Translations under genes and position numbers: made by a program | Part shown: positions 19,578-27,907 of the stretch, piece by piece | Layout of the letters: the number at the start of each line of letters is the position of its first letter | Numbering within the stretch: the first letter of the stretch is position 1 | The notes under the pieces: generated by a model | Seen by the model: only the letters and a program-made list of their open reading frames with translations | Database searches by the model: none | What the model was told of the DNA's origin: nothing | Assembly: GCA_018830485.1 (NCBI GenBank) | Contig: JAHJRQ010000015.1 | Span: 496,001-560,000, forward strand | DNA length: 64,000 nucleotides | Source of the DNA: Pseudomonadota bacterium | GTDB lineage: Bacteria; Desulfobacterota; Desulfobulbia; Desulfobulbales; Desulfurivibrionaceae | Direction: 5' to 3'

Positions 19578-22235
19578 TCACGCAATCCCAACTTTTGCCA
19601 GCTCTTCCTTCAAACCGTCTTCCATCAGCAGGGTAAAGGTCATTCCTTGCGCTTCTTCCCACAACTCAAGCTGGCCTGCGCGGATGGCCGAGTCGGCATG
19701 GGCGGTCAAGAGGTCGAACAGTCTGCGTTTATACTCGGTGTCGTCGTTACCCTTCAGGTGCTCGCCCTTGGTCTCCAGCACCGAGAAACGAAACTTTCCG
19801 TCGTCTGCGCCGTGTAAACAGGCGAGCAGATCGGGATAGACCCGTTGCCGCTGCCAACCCTGCAAGCCGTATGACTGCTGATTCACGGCGATCCGGTGCC
19901 ACCAGTAGACACAGTCGCGGCTGTCCAGATACCAGGCGGTTTCTTTTTCCAGGTTGTTGAAGTCGCGTTGATAGACTTTTTCAAAAAGGGATCTCTCCAG
20001 CAATGCCCCGTCTTTCCGATATAAGATGCGATCTTCCTCTGCAACTTCAATCTCCAGCGTCTTCGCCAAGGCCCAATTCAATTCGGAATTTTTGGAAGTC
20101 AACAAGCGCAGCGTAATATCACCGCTTTCCAGTTTTTTTAAGAAAAGGGTTTTTGCCGCGTCATTAACCTGCCTGCGGAGATCAAGTTTCATGGCCTTCA
20201 GCAGGTCTAGCCGGTTGGCGTAGAGTCGTTCTTCGCTCACACCCCGCAAGCGCAAGGTGTCCAGGGTTTCCGCAAGAATGCGCATACCCTGCCAGGGGTT
20301 GGGGATAACATCAAGCAACTGCCGGACAAGAAAGGCCACATCGAGCCCCTCGGCGGGCAGGTCTTCTATTTTCTCCTGGATGAAATCGAGCAGGGTCCGG
20401 CCGCTTTCCTGTTCAGACTTGTCGATGTCGATTCGGGCGATGGTGCGTTTGAGTTTATCCTCGCCGTCGACGCTGACGCTGTCGGCCTGGAAAAAGTGAA
20501 ACGTCTCCCAATCCAGATAGCCCAAGATGTCGCGGTCGTAATCCAGCACCCGATAGCCATCGGGCCGGCTCTCATCACGATGCAGCACCCGTGGCAGAAA
20601 GATGGTCGGCACTCGCGCAAAGGCCGCATGCCGGCCTATGGTTTCTCGGCGCGACATGCGCGTGGCTCCACCCTCGCCGTCCGTGACCTTGACGCTTGCG
20701 GCAAGGTCGGCCATGCCTTCGTCCTCCAGTCCTCGACGCACCCCATTGACCGCCTCCCGCACATCCTGGTCAAAGGTGAAGACATAGCACTCATCCAAGG
20801 CGGGACGGTGGGTCAGTTGGGCATGGGGCTGGCGCAGCACCCTGCCGATCATCTGGGTCAGGGCGGTGTTGGCCGTGGTTTTGGAAAGAATCGTCAGCAC
20901 GTAGGCAAAGGGGCAGTCCCAACCTTCGCGCAGGGCGTCCTTGGTGACGATGTAGCGCACCGGGCAGGTCTCCACCAGCAGATCCTCACTGCCCAACTCA
21001 TCGCTCTCCGAAGTCTTGAGCCGGATTTCCTCTCCCCGCACCCCCAGCTTTTCGATCAGGTACTCGCGGGCATCCTCGGCATGAACAAAGGCCGTGTCGC
21101 GTTGATCCTTGCCGGTTCGTTCCACCCGCACCAGCATGATTGGCCTGATATGGCGTCCGCTTTCAGCCTGCAAGGCCTCCGCCTCCTTGGCCAACTCGCC
21201 CAGTTTGGCGTGGGCGATGGTCAGGGTATGCTTCCAGCCGCCTTTATCCTCGTTGATGACGTTGATGGGCAGCTTGATCATCTCTTCGTCTTTCAAGTCC
21301 GTGCCGGGCACGTTGACCAGGACGTTTGACTGGTGCTTGCCGTTGGTGTTCGGCGTGGCCGAGAGTTCGACGATAAAGCGGGGGTTGAAGCCGTGTATGG
21401 TGAGGCGGGCTGTATCGGAGTAAGCCCGATGCCCTTCATCGATGATCACCACCGGCCGCACCAGGCGCAGTACATTGCCGAGACTCTGCTTGATGGAAAG
21501 CAAGCCGGGGGTGACTCCCTGCATCCAGCCCGTGTGCGAGAGGTCATTGATGTCCAGATTCCGCACCGCATCAAGCATCCGCCGGTTGGCCACGCTGTCG
21601 TCTTCCACCGGAAAAAACGAGGTGAAGCGGCCGCTGTCGCGGAACATGCGCAGGGTTTCCTTGGATTGCCGGGCCGCCGAGGGCAGCATCAGCAGCATGA
21701 CGCAGAGTTGGCCTTCCACGTCGCGCCGGGTGAAGACGTCGCCCTTTTCCAGCAGCTTGACCCGGCCGCCGGAGGCGCGTTCCAGGATTTGCCGGTAGGG
21801 GTGCTCGCGGTTGGCGAGCTGTTTCCAGGTCTGGCGGTAGATGGCGTCGGAAGGAACCACCCAGAGGATAACCCCGGTCTGGCATTTGAAAAAATCGGTC
21901 TGGATGCGCTCCAGCGCCGAGGCGGCCAGCAGGGTTTTGCCGCCGCCGGTGGGCACCTTCAGGCAGACGTTGGGGATGGCGCGGTGAAGGCCGTCACGGC
22001 GGGAGAGATAGGGCGCGACACAGGCATTGCCGTTCCGGTCGCCCAGATAGGGCAGCAGGCGTTCCTTGTTCAACTGGTCCCAGGCCTCATGGCAGTAGTC
22101 CGCCAGTTCGGCTTCCTTGCCCCGGCTCTTCTGAAAGGCCACAAAAGCCTCGGCATCCTCACGCTTTTCAGAAAGCACAGCCAGATAGCGGTCGATCTTC
22201 TGGAGAACCCCCTGCTGGTATTCCTTGAGTTCCAC
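19578..22235 (-). CDS. Type III restriction enzyme, Res (helicase-nuclease) subunit
   Basis: ATP-dependent restriction subunit that translocates on DNA and cuts with Mod. 885 residues from GTG at 22235, which has GGAG nine bases upstream and lies 5 bases after the mod stop; an in-frame ATG at 22268 without a ribosome site would add 11 residues. Helicase motif I is PTGGGKT (95-101) and motif II is DEGH (266-269). GWDCPFAYVLTILSKT and QMIGRVLRQP are motifs of the second RecA domain. Near the C-terminus, FRFSVLETKGEHL is the PD-(D/E)xK nuclease core. No frameshift or internal stop was found, so the enzyme looks intact. Confidence 0.9.
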   Translation of the reverse strand: MELKEYQQGVLQKIDRYLAVLSEKREDAEAFVAFQKSRGKEAELADYCHEAWDQLNKERLLPYLGDRNGNACVAPYLSRRDGLHRAIPNVCLKVPTGGGKTLLAASALERIQTDFFKCQTGVILWVVPSDAIYRQTWKQLANREHPYRQILERASGGRVKLLEKGDVFTRRDVEGQLCVMLLMLPSAARQSKETLRMFRDSGRFTSFFPVEDDSVANRRMLDAVRNLDINDLSHTGWMQGVTPGLLSIKQSLGNVLRLVRPVVIIDEGHRAYSDTARLTIHGFNPRFIVELSATPNTNGKHQSNVLVNVPGTDLKDEEMIKLPINVINEDKGGWKHTLTIAHAKLGELAKEAEALQAESGRHIRPIMLVRVERTGKDQRDTAFVHAEDAREYLIEKLGVRGEEIRLKTSESDELGSEDLLVETCPVRYIVTKDALREGWDCPFAYVLTILSKTTANTALTQMIGRVLRQPHAQLTHRPALDECYVFTFDQDVREAVNGVRRGLEDEGMADLAASVKVTDGEGGATRMSRRETIGRHAAFARVPTIFLPRVLHRDESRPDGYRVLDYDRDILGYLDWETFHFFQADSVSVDGEDKLKRTIARIDIDKSEQESGRTLLDFIQEKIEDLPAEGLDVAFLVRQLLDVIPNPWQGMRILAETLDTLRLRGVSEERLYANRLDLLKAMKLDLRRQVNDAAKTLFLKKLESGDITLRLLTSKNSELNWALAKTLEIEVAEEDRILYRKDGALLERSLFEKVYQRDFNNLEKETAWYLDSRDCVYWWHRIAVNQQSYGLQGWQRQRVYPDLLACLHGADDGKFRFSVLETKGEHLKGNDDTEYKRRLFDLLTAHADSAIRAGQLELWEEAQGMTFTLLMEDGLKEELAKVGIA

Positions 22236-22239
22236 GCCT

Positions 22240-24060
22240 TCAGTCTCCCAGTATCCGGTGTACGGCATAGGGTAGCTGGCAGAATTCGATGCGCTGCCGG
22301 GTAAGCTCCTTTTGGCTCATGAACTTGGCCACCGCAAAGACGATGGCCCTTTTTTTGTCTGAACGTCTGCCCGAGGCAATGGCCTCGACCCGTTCGGCGT
22401 TCAGGGCCGCCTCGTTGGAGCGCAGCCAGACCGGGTCGGGGCGGTAGATAAGATGGATGCGGAAGAGTTCGGTTTCGCCGATCAGGCCGTCGATGGAAGG
22501 CTTGCCGACCTTTGCCAGCGACTGGCCGGTGGCGGTATAGAAAACATAGCGGGCCAGGGCGTCGAAAGCGGGGAGACCCTGGCCGGTGAGCAGGCTTTCC
22601 ACGGCGATGGCATCGCCCAGAGTGCAGAAGGTGAAGCTCCCGCCCAGGCCCGGCACCTTTTTTTCAATCCTGCGTTCGCCGGTAACGGTGAGCACGCCGT
22701 CCTTGATCTCTTTCTTGATCTTGTCAAAGGATGCTGCCGCCTTCTTTTCAAAGTGCTCCACCTGGAGGAGGATTTGCTTATGATTCTTGGCGAAATTGCT
22801 CCAGGTGATTTTCTCGGTGTAAAGTTCCTGCCGCTGGCTGCCGGTGAAGGCGTAGCCGTCTATCACCCGTCGCACCCGTTCGGCGGTCAGGGTGTCGGCG
22901 TACTCCTCGCACTCCACCAGGATGAAGCGCCGGTTGCCGCCGTCCTTTTGGTTGGCGGCCAGCACGGCGTGGGCCGTGGTGCCGGACCCGGCGAAAGAGT
23001 CGAGGATGATGGAGTCACTTGTAGTCGCCAGCGCGATAATTCTTGCCAACAACCTTTTGGGCTTCGGATAATCAAAAGGATTATCACTGCCCAGTATCTG
23101 CATGATTTCTTTTTTTGCTTCCTGATTATGACCGACTTCTTCATTCGGCCACCAGGACCAGCTACTCAACCCTTCCGACTCGGAAAGATACGTTTTTATT
23201 CTTGGCCTTGCATCGCCATTAACTCCAAACCAAATTCGCCCTTCTTGTTTTTTGGTTAAGTACTCTGGTTCAAGCATGGACCAGCAACGTCCGGGAGGAG
23301 GGTCAACTTTTCTCCCGTTAGGCAATGTAATTGTATATTGCTGGCCCTTGCGCTTAGATGGGTCTATATTTTGGGCTGTTAAATCTGTTGACACCCATTC
23401 TCCACGTGGGTCATTGTCGGGGTTGGAAAAGCCGTCCGCCTGTTCTGCTGTAAGGCTAAGTTTGGCAACCTGCGCAGACTGGGGGTGTCGTGAGTAAACA
23501 TGAATTATATCATGAGCAGCCCCGAGTCTTTTCCGAGATTCTGGGGATGTCCTCTTCTGCCATACAATCGAAGCAACATGGCAATCTTGGCCGAATAGCT
23601 CGTCAAGGAGCTCTCTCAAATGATGTTGTTCATTGTCGTCAATGGTTATGAAAATAACACCATTTTCAGACAGCAAGTCGGTGAGTAGGCACAACCTCGG
23701 CCACATCATGCACAGCCACTTGTCATGGCGCTCCAGATCCTCCTTGTCCACCGGGTTGGCCGATTTCTTCAGCCACTCCTGCATCAGGGGCGATCGCACA
23801 TTGTCGTTGTAGCACCAGCCCTCGTTACCGGTGTTGTACGGCGGGTCGATGAAGATGCAGTCAATCTTGCCGGCGTGGGTGGGCAACAGGGCCTTCAGGG
23901 CCTCCAGGTTATCGCCGTGGATAATCAGGTTGTCATCCAGCGAAGGCTGCCGCCCTTGCGCGGGCAGGGACTTGGCCGCCTCCACCCGCAACTCCCGGAA
24001 GGGCACGCTCAGGTGGTGGGAATAGACAAACTGCTTGCCCTTGAATTCCAATGTCGGCAT
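22240..24060 (-). CDS. Type III DNA methyltransferase, Mod subunit
   Basis: Site-specific adenine methyltransferase that also gives the R-M system its recognition. 606 residues. The catalytic motif IDPPYN (71-76) precedes the SAM-binding motif FAGSGTT (356-362), the beta-class order. The roughly 270 residues between them hold the target-recognition region. AAGGAG precedes the ATG at 24060. It is the first gene of the mod-res pair and is preceded, 50 bases upstream, by dinD on the same strand. No simple-sequence tract of the phase-variable kind is seen in the coding region. Recognition sequence unknown. Confidence 0.93.
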   Translation of the reverse strand: MPTLEFKGKQFVYSHHLSVPFRELRVEAAKSLPAQGRQPSLDDNLIIHGDNLEALKALLPTHAGKIDCIFIDPPYNTGNEGWCYNDNVRSPLMQEWLKKSANPVDKEDLERHDKWLCMMWPRLCLLTDLLSENGVIFITIDDNEQHHLRELLDELFGQDCHVASIVWQKRTSPESRKRLGAAHDIIHVYSRHPQSAQVAKLSLTAEQADGFSNPDNDPRGEWVSTDLTAQNIDPSKRKGQQYTITLPNGRKVDPPPGRCWSMLEPEYLTKKQEGRIWFGVNGDARPRIKTYLSESEGLSSWSWWPNEEVGHNQEAKKEIMQILGSDNPFDYPKPKRLLARIIALATTSDSIILDSFAGSGTTAHAVLAANQKDGGNRRFILVECEEYADTLTAERVRRVIDGYAFTGSQRQELYTEKITWSNFAKNHKQILLQVEHFEKKAAASFDKIKKEIKDGVLTVTGERRIEKKVPGLGGSFTFCTLGDAIAVESLLTGQGLPAFDALARYVFYTATGQSLAKVGKPSIDGLIGETELFRIHLIYRPDPVWLRSNEAALNAERVEAIASGRRSDKKRAIVFAVAKFMSQKELTRQRIEFCQLPYAVHRILGD

Positions 24061-24110
24061 GGAATAAACTCCTTATCGCCTTAAAGGCGGGTATCTGTTG
24101 TTCGTCTTTC

Positions 24111-24953
24111 CTATGCGTCCAAGGCGCCCGGATTTTTCAGGGCCTTCCTGTCTTCCGAGGCGATGCGGCGCTCAACCTTTTTGACATCTTCGGCGGCAGG
24201 CAAGTGCTCGGGGCGAATACCGCGTTCGAGGAGGGTGTTTCTGACCGCCTGGTTGTTGGTGATGTGTTCGCTGGAGATAGCGCCTTCGCTGGTCATCTGG
24301 TGTTGCCTGGCGTTAAAAATGGTGATCTCGGTTGCAAAATCCTTGGCCTTCAGGATGATGGTCGGGGCAAAGTCGGCCAGCGGGCGGTTGTCAGGCACCT
24401 TCCAATGGGACTTCATGGCCTGGGTTGTTTTGCCGAAAAGCGCCTGGTCGCCTTTGCTGCGGATGAGGGCGAAGTTCTGGTTGCCGCCGGTTTGTTCGTA
24501 GATGATTTCTGAAAGTTCTTTTTCCGTGGCTGTGAGTTTTTTGCGGGCGGAGACGCGCTCGGATTCGAGCAGGCGTTGTTCGATCAGTTCCGCCTTGCGG
24601 GTCTGTACGGCGAAATAGGTCTGGGCAAAGGCGATTTCCTGCTTTTTGGGGTCGCCGTTCTGGGCGACCAGATAACAGGCGTAGCGGGTGAGCATGATGT
24701 CGTCCACCTCGCGCTGACTGCCTGAGCCGAGATCGACCATTTTGTTGACGTCAACAAAATGGTCGGAAATGGTATGCCCCGAGACCTCGCAAGCGATCTT
24801 CGCCTTGGTGACAACGGAAGTGAAGTTGCGCCATTCCGCATAACCCAAAAGGTGTTGCAGGTCGCGGGCGAGCCAGAATTCCACTCCGCTGTCTGATTGC
24901 TGGGCGTGGGCCTCGAAGGTTTCAGTGAGGGTATGGATGACGTCCGTTTTCAT
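24111..24953 (-). CDS. dinD: DinD-like DNA-damage-inducible protein
   Basis: A 280-residue protein of the DinD family. In E. coli, DinD is SOS-induced and inhibits RecA strand exchange. Family blocks are FWLARDLQHLLGYAEWRNF at the N-terminus (BRO/KilA-like), DIMLTRYACYLVAQNGDP, then EQTGGNQNFALIRSKGDQALFG and ITIFNARQ. The location directly upstream of mod suggests it belongs to the same accessory block. In other genomes DinD often lies beside restriction systems. No clear LexA site can be defended by eye. Confidence 0.85.
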   Translation of the reverse strand: MKTDVIHTLTETFEAHAQQSDSGVEFWLARDLQHLLGYAEWRNFTSVVTKAKIACEVSGHTISDHFVDVNKMVDLGSGSQREVDDIMLTRYACYLVAQNGDPKKQEIAFAQTYFAVQTRKAELIEQRLLESERVSARKKLTATEKELSEIIYEQTGGNQNFALIRSKGDQALFGKTTQAMKSHWKVPDNRPLADFAPTIILKAKDFATEITIFNARQHQMTSEGAISSEHITNNQAVRNTLLERGIRPEHLPAAEDVKKVERRIASEDRKALKNPGALDA

Positions 24954-25008
24954 ATTCGGTCCCCGGTGTAAAATTCAGGTGTCGCCAATTCAACGGAAAT
25001 GGTGCCAC

Positions 25009-25500
25009 TCACCCCAAGGTGCTGAGCACCTTCTTCACCACATTGCCGTCCGCGCTCTTGCCGAAATGCTTCATGATCGGGCCCATGGCCTGCATGGCGC
25101 TCTTGAACTGGGAGAGGTCGATGTTTTCCCTGGCCCAGGCGGTGATCTCCTCTTCCGTGGCCATCTTGGGAAGGTACGCCTCCAGAATCTCCAGGTACTC
25201 GGAGGTCGTTTCTTTTTTGTACTCCAGGGTCTGCCGTTCCGATTTGCACAGCCCCATGATCAGGCTGATGATGTCGTCGTCGGTGATCTCGTCGTCCCGC
25301 TTGGCCCGGGTGCTCTTCTTGCCGCTTTCCAGGGTGATGGGGGTGGTGATCTTGGTGGGGAATTCGCTGATGATGATGCGCAGCGCGCCCTTGACCGTCT
25401 CGTTTTTGCTCAGCATGGCAGCCTTGAGGTCGCTTTTCAGCTTGGCCAGCAGGGTCATGCCCGAGGCGGCGTTCCAGCCGTATGATGTTTCCGTGCTCAT
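25009..25500 (-). CDS. yqeY: GatB/YqeY domain protein
   Basis: A 163-residue protein matching YqeY: MTLLAKLKSDLKAAM, KNETVKGALRIIISE, EYLEILEAYLPKMATEEEI and FGKSADGNVVKKVL are family blocks. The domain is the tail of the GatB amidotransferase subunit and is thought to contact tRNA; the free-standing protein is poorly characterised. The N-terminal 14 residues before MTLL are not usual, but GAGGAAAC before the ATG at 25500 supports this start. Two small genes follow upstream on the same strand with short gaps. Confidence 0.9.
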   Translation of the reverse strand: MSTETSYGWNAASGMTLLAKLKSDLKAAMLSKNETVKGALRIIISEFPTKITTPITLESGKKSTRAKRDDEITDDDIISLIMGLCKSERQTLEYKKETTSEYLEILEAYLPKMATEEEITAWARENIDLSQFKSAMQAMGPIMKHFGKSADGNVVKKVLSTLG

Positions 25501-25524
25501 TATTGTTTCCTCTTTGTGGAGCGT

Positions 25525-25722
25525 TCAGCGGAAGAAGATCAGCAGGATGACGCCAAGCACCAGGAGCATGGGGCCGTTGGCGACATAGACCACGTAGACG
25601 ATGGGGTATCGGGAGCCGAGCATCTCTTTAAGCCGGGTCCGGTTGCAGAGACCCGGGATCCAGAAGGCCACGGAGACGACAAGCCCGGCAACAACGAGGA
25701 TCATGCCGATGGTGGAGAACAT
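25525..25722 (-). CDS. Small two-helix membrane protein
   Basis: Unrecognised 65-residue protein. It has a hydrophobic helix at about 3-25 (GMILVVAGLVVSVAFWIPGL), a short basic loop (NRTRLKEMLGSRYP) and a second helix at about 43-64 ending LLVLGVILLIFFR. GGGAGC precedes the ATG at 25722. It lies 24 bases upstream of yqeY and 15 bases downstream of the 25738 gene, so it is probably part of one operon. The pattern resembles small inner-membrane proteins of unknown role. Confidence 0.7.
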   Translation of the reverse strand: MFSTIGMILVVAGLVVSVAFWIPGLCNRTRLKEMLGSRYPIVYVVYVANGPMLLVLGVILLIFFR

Positions 25723-25737
25723 GGCGCGCTCCCTGTC

Positions 25738-25953
25738 CTATCCGGCTTCGATTTCGGCGATGCGGCCGGTGATGATGGTCTGGCAAGCGACAACCCGCGC
25801 CGCGCCCTGTTCGTTGCCCTTCTGTTCATAGTACATCTGGCTGAGCTCCAGGGATTCCAAGGCAAAGCGCAGGTTTTTAAGCTGCGCCCCGGCTGGTTCT
25901 GTCCGCCAGAGGGCGATGGCTTCCCGGGCCTGATCTTCGTTGTTGATGTTCAT
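25738..25953 (-). CDS. Small helical protein of unknown function
   Basis: A 71-residue protein starting MNINNEDQAREAIALW and ending RVVACQTIITGRIAEIEAG. It is predicted to be wholly alpha-helical and soluble, of tetratricopeptide-like look (LKNLRFALESLELSQMYYEQKGNEQGAA), but too short for more than two such units. ATG at 25953 with AGGA about ten bases upstream is preferred to the longer in-frame start at 26031. It shares its strand and close spacing with the next two genes. No function can be assigned. Confidence 0.65.
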   Translation of the reverse strand: MNINNEDQAREAIALWRTEPAGAQLKNLRFALESLELSQMYYEQKGNEQGAARVVACQTIITGRIAEIEAG

Positions 25954-26011
25954 GGCAGGATTCCTGCTGCTGCGTTGTGCGGCTGAGAGTGTCAGAAAAG
26001 TTGTTACGGGG

Positions 26012-27091
26012 TTAGCGCGCATCCCCGGCAACGAGATTGTACCTTTTTTTTAGGGAATGAAAAGCAAAAGGATAGACCAGGCGGTGCAGCAGGTTCAGGT
26101 TGTAGAAATCCTGAAAAAATGTGCGATGGTCCCCGCTGCGGCCGATGCGGTCCATGATCAGGCTGTAGTTGTTGTACCCCAACCGTTCCCAGAGGTAGCG
26201 GTTGACCAGGCCCGCTTTCTGGGTGCCGAGAAATCGGCGCCGGGCAGCTTCCGGATAGCTGGTGCCGCTGATAATGCTGTGCGCGGCCAGAGCCCCTGAA
26301 ATCACGGCGGAGCGGATGCCGAATCCCCAGAGCATGTCCTGGAGTCCAGCGGCCTCACCCACCAGAAGGCCATGGTTCCGTGCAAAAACCGGGGGCAGGA
26401 GAAAACCGCCCATGCCGCCCACCGGCTTGGGATCCTCCAGGTGGAAATCGACATGCTTCCGGAAGATCCGTTCCGTTTCGGCCAGACAGCGGTTCACCTC
26501 GGAAAAACGGTCGAAGAGCACGGTGCAGAGGCAGCCATATCCCTTGGCGAAAAGCAGGTAGGCATACCCCTTGTAAGCTGCCCGGTCGTTGACCAGGCCG
26601 TAGGCCGCATCGGGCAGGCTGGTTTTGAAGACGATGCCCTTGTCGATGGCAAAGCGGTGGCGCACCAGGGGGCCGGTGGCGACGATATCCGCCTCGTGCC
26701 CGGCAAGGCTGCGCTCAAAAAAAATAGCGGCCCCGGCTGCCAGGGCCTGTTCCTTGAGGCCGTGATCCAGGCTGCCCGCCATGGCCCCGCGCCGGATCAG
26801 ATAAAATACCGGCCGGGAGGAGGTGAAGGGCCAGGTTTTTTCGCCATTGAACACGGTGAGCGCGGAAAAAGAGGTACAGTCGAAGTTGACGGCAAGCCCG
26901 AGCGCCTGGAACTCCTCAAGCACATCGCGCTCCTCCGACCAGTTTTCCAGCCCCTGCAGGTCGCCGTAAAAAACGCGGCCCACATCCCGGTTTTTTTCAT
27001 ACACCTGAACCTGGCGCCCCGCCTTCTGGAGGACAATGGCCGCAGTGAGTCCTGCCGGGCCGGCACCGAGGATTTTTATGGTTTTGGGCAT
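26012..27091 (-). CDS. FAD-dependent oxidoreductase, geranylgeranyl-reductase-like
   Basis: A 359-residue flavoprotein. The N-terminal dinucleotide-binding motif is G9-A-G11-P-A-G14, followed by VYEKNRDVG. The second FAD-binding block is GLLVGEAAGLQDMLWGFGIRSA, where the family normally has G-D-A-A-G; here it reads G-E-A-A-G. The whole resembles the geranylgeranyl reductase / electron-transfer flavoprotein dehydrogenase-like group, but the substrate is unknown. The start at 27091 has GAGGTAG upstream; the longer frame to 27388 overlaps the rubredoxin gene and is rejected. It shares its strand with rubredoxin, a possible electron partner, but a strong terminator lies between them. Confidence 0.82.
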   Translation of the reverse strand: MPKTIKILGAGPAGLTAAIVLQKAGRQVQVYEKNRDVGRVFYGDLQGLENWSEERDVLEEFQALGLAVNFDCTSFSALTVFNGEKTWPFTSSRPVFYLIRRGAMAGSLDHGLKEQALAAGAAIFFERSLAGHEADIVATGPLVRHRFAIDKGIVFKTSLPDAAYGLVNDRAAYKGYAYLLFAKGYGCLCTVLFDRFSEVNRCLAETERIFRKHVDFHLEDPKPVGGMGGFLLPPVFARNHGLLVGEAAGLQDMLWGFGIRSAVISGALAAHSIISGTSYPEAARRRFLGTQKAGLVNRYLWERLGYNNYSLIMDRIGRSGDHRTFFQDFYNLNLLHRLVYPFAFHSLKKRYNLVAGDAR

Positions 27092-27180
27092 CGGGCTACC
27101 TCGCGCGCCGGTTGAAATGGGCAGATACGGCATGGCGCTGCAAAGAGTATGAAAGCAAACGGCGGGATAAGCAAGGGGCG

Positions 27181-27229
27181 AAAAAAAACACCCCCTGAAA
27201 ACCGGGGAGGGAGGGGGTTTCCAGGGGGG
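27181..27229 (-). terminator. Rho-independent terminator after rubredoxin
   Basis: On the minus strand, CCCCCTGGAAACC pairs with GGTTTTCAGGGGG, with one mismatch, and is followed at once by TGTTTTTTTT (27181-27190). It lies 31 bases downstream of the rubredoxin stop codon and should end that transcript. Confidence 0.85.
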
Positions 27230-27260
27230 ATGGCTGGGGCAGACCGTGCGTGTTGTCCGG

Positions 27261-27416
27261 TTATACCTTGTAAAAATTTTCCTTTTCCGCCCCGCATTTT
27301 GGGCAGACCCAGTCATCGGGCAGGTCGGCAAAGGCGGTGCCAGGCTCGATGCCGTGTTCGTAGTCGCCTTCCGCCGGGTCGTACACATAACCGCAGGGGC
27401 ATTCGTACTTGTCCAT
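27261..27416 (-). CDS. Rubredoxin, variant with C-P-C first iron ligand pair
   Basis: A 51-residue rubredoxin, a one-iron electron carrier used by anaerobes to reduce oxygen or superoxide-handling enzymes. The second ligand pair is normal (VCPKCGA). The first reads E-C6-P-C8-G-Y, one residue shorter than the usual C-x2-[20 protein letters not shown] and FADLPDDW are typical. I recall similar short forms in other rubredoxins, but it is worth noting. It is too short for some gene finders. It lies 39 bases downstream of the desulforedoxin-like gene, probably as one operon ending at the terminator. Confidence 0.93.
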   Translation of the reverse strand: MDKYECPCGYVYDPAEGDYEHGIEPGTAFADLPDDWVCPKCGAEKENFYKV

Positions 27417-27455
27417 GATGGTTCTCCTTTTTGGCTAACTGATATTCAGGGGGGG

Positions 27456-27782
27456 TCAGTCCATGGTTTCCATGTCCTTGCCGCAGCATTGCGGAATCTC
27501 ACCGCCTTTTTTCACATTCATGTACTTGTTGCAGACGGAACAATAATAGGTGTTGTCCGCCGCGGCTTTCTGGTCAGACCATTGGGTTTTGCCCCCGGGA
27601 ATCCCCTCGATGACAAAACGGGCCAGGTTTTCCTTGGTTGGGATGTACTCGCCGATGGGCACCAGCTTTTTGTTTTCCCGCATGCAGTCCACAATGACTC
27701 GCCAGAGCAGTTCCATGGCGGCTGTTTCCTGGGCATTGCCCGGCTTGAATTCCACGACATTTCTATCAACGCTGATTTCCAT
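27456..27782 (-). CDS. Protein with C-terminal desulforedoxin-like metal site
   Basis: A 108-residue protein. The C-terminal 30 residues, YYCSVCNKYMNVKKGG then IPQCCGKDM, follow the desulforedoxin pattern C-x2-C...C-C for one Fe or Zn. The N-terminal about 75 residues (IVDCMRENKKLVPIGEYIP, NLARFVIEGIPGG) are helical and not recognised. It is the first gene of a pair with rubredoxin, so an electron-transfer or oxygen-protection role is likely. AGGTGAC precedes the ATG at 27782. The metal site is well supported; the function is inferred. Confidence 0.78.
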   Translation of the reverse strand: MEISVDRNVVEFKPGNAQETAAMELLWRVIVDCMRENKKLVPIGEYIPTKENLARFVIEGIPGGKTQWSDQKAAADNTYYCSVCNKYMNVKKGGEIPQCCGKDMETMD

Positions 27783-27907
27783 AAGTCACCTGATTAATGA
27801 TTAATGATAATTTTTACTATAATCGCTCCTGCGAAAAAATCCACGGGAAAAAGGGATGTTTTTTTCGGACAAGAGATAGGGGGAAAAAGCAGCATCAACC
27901 GGCGGAC

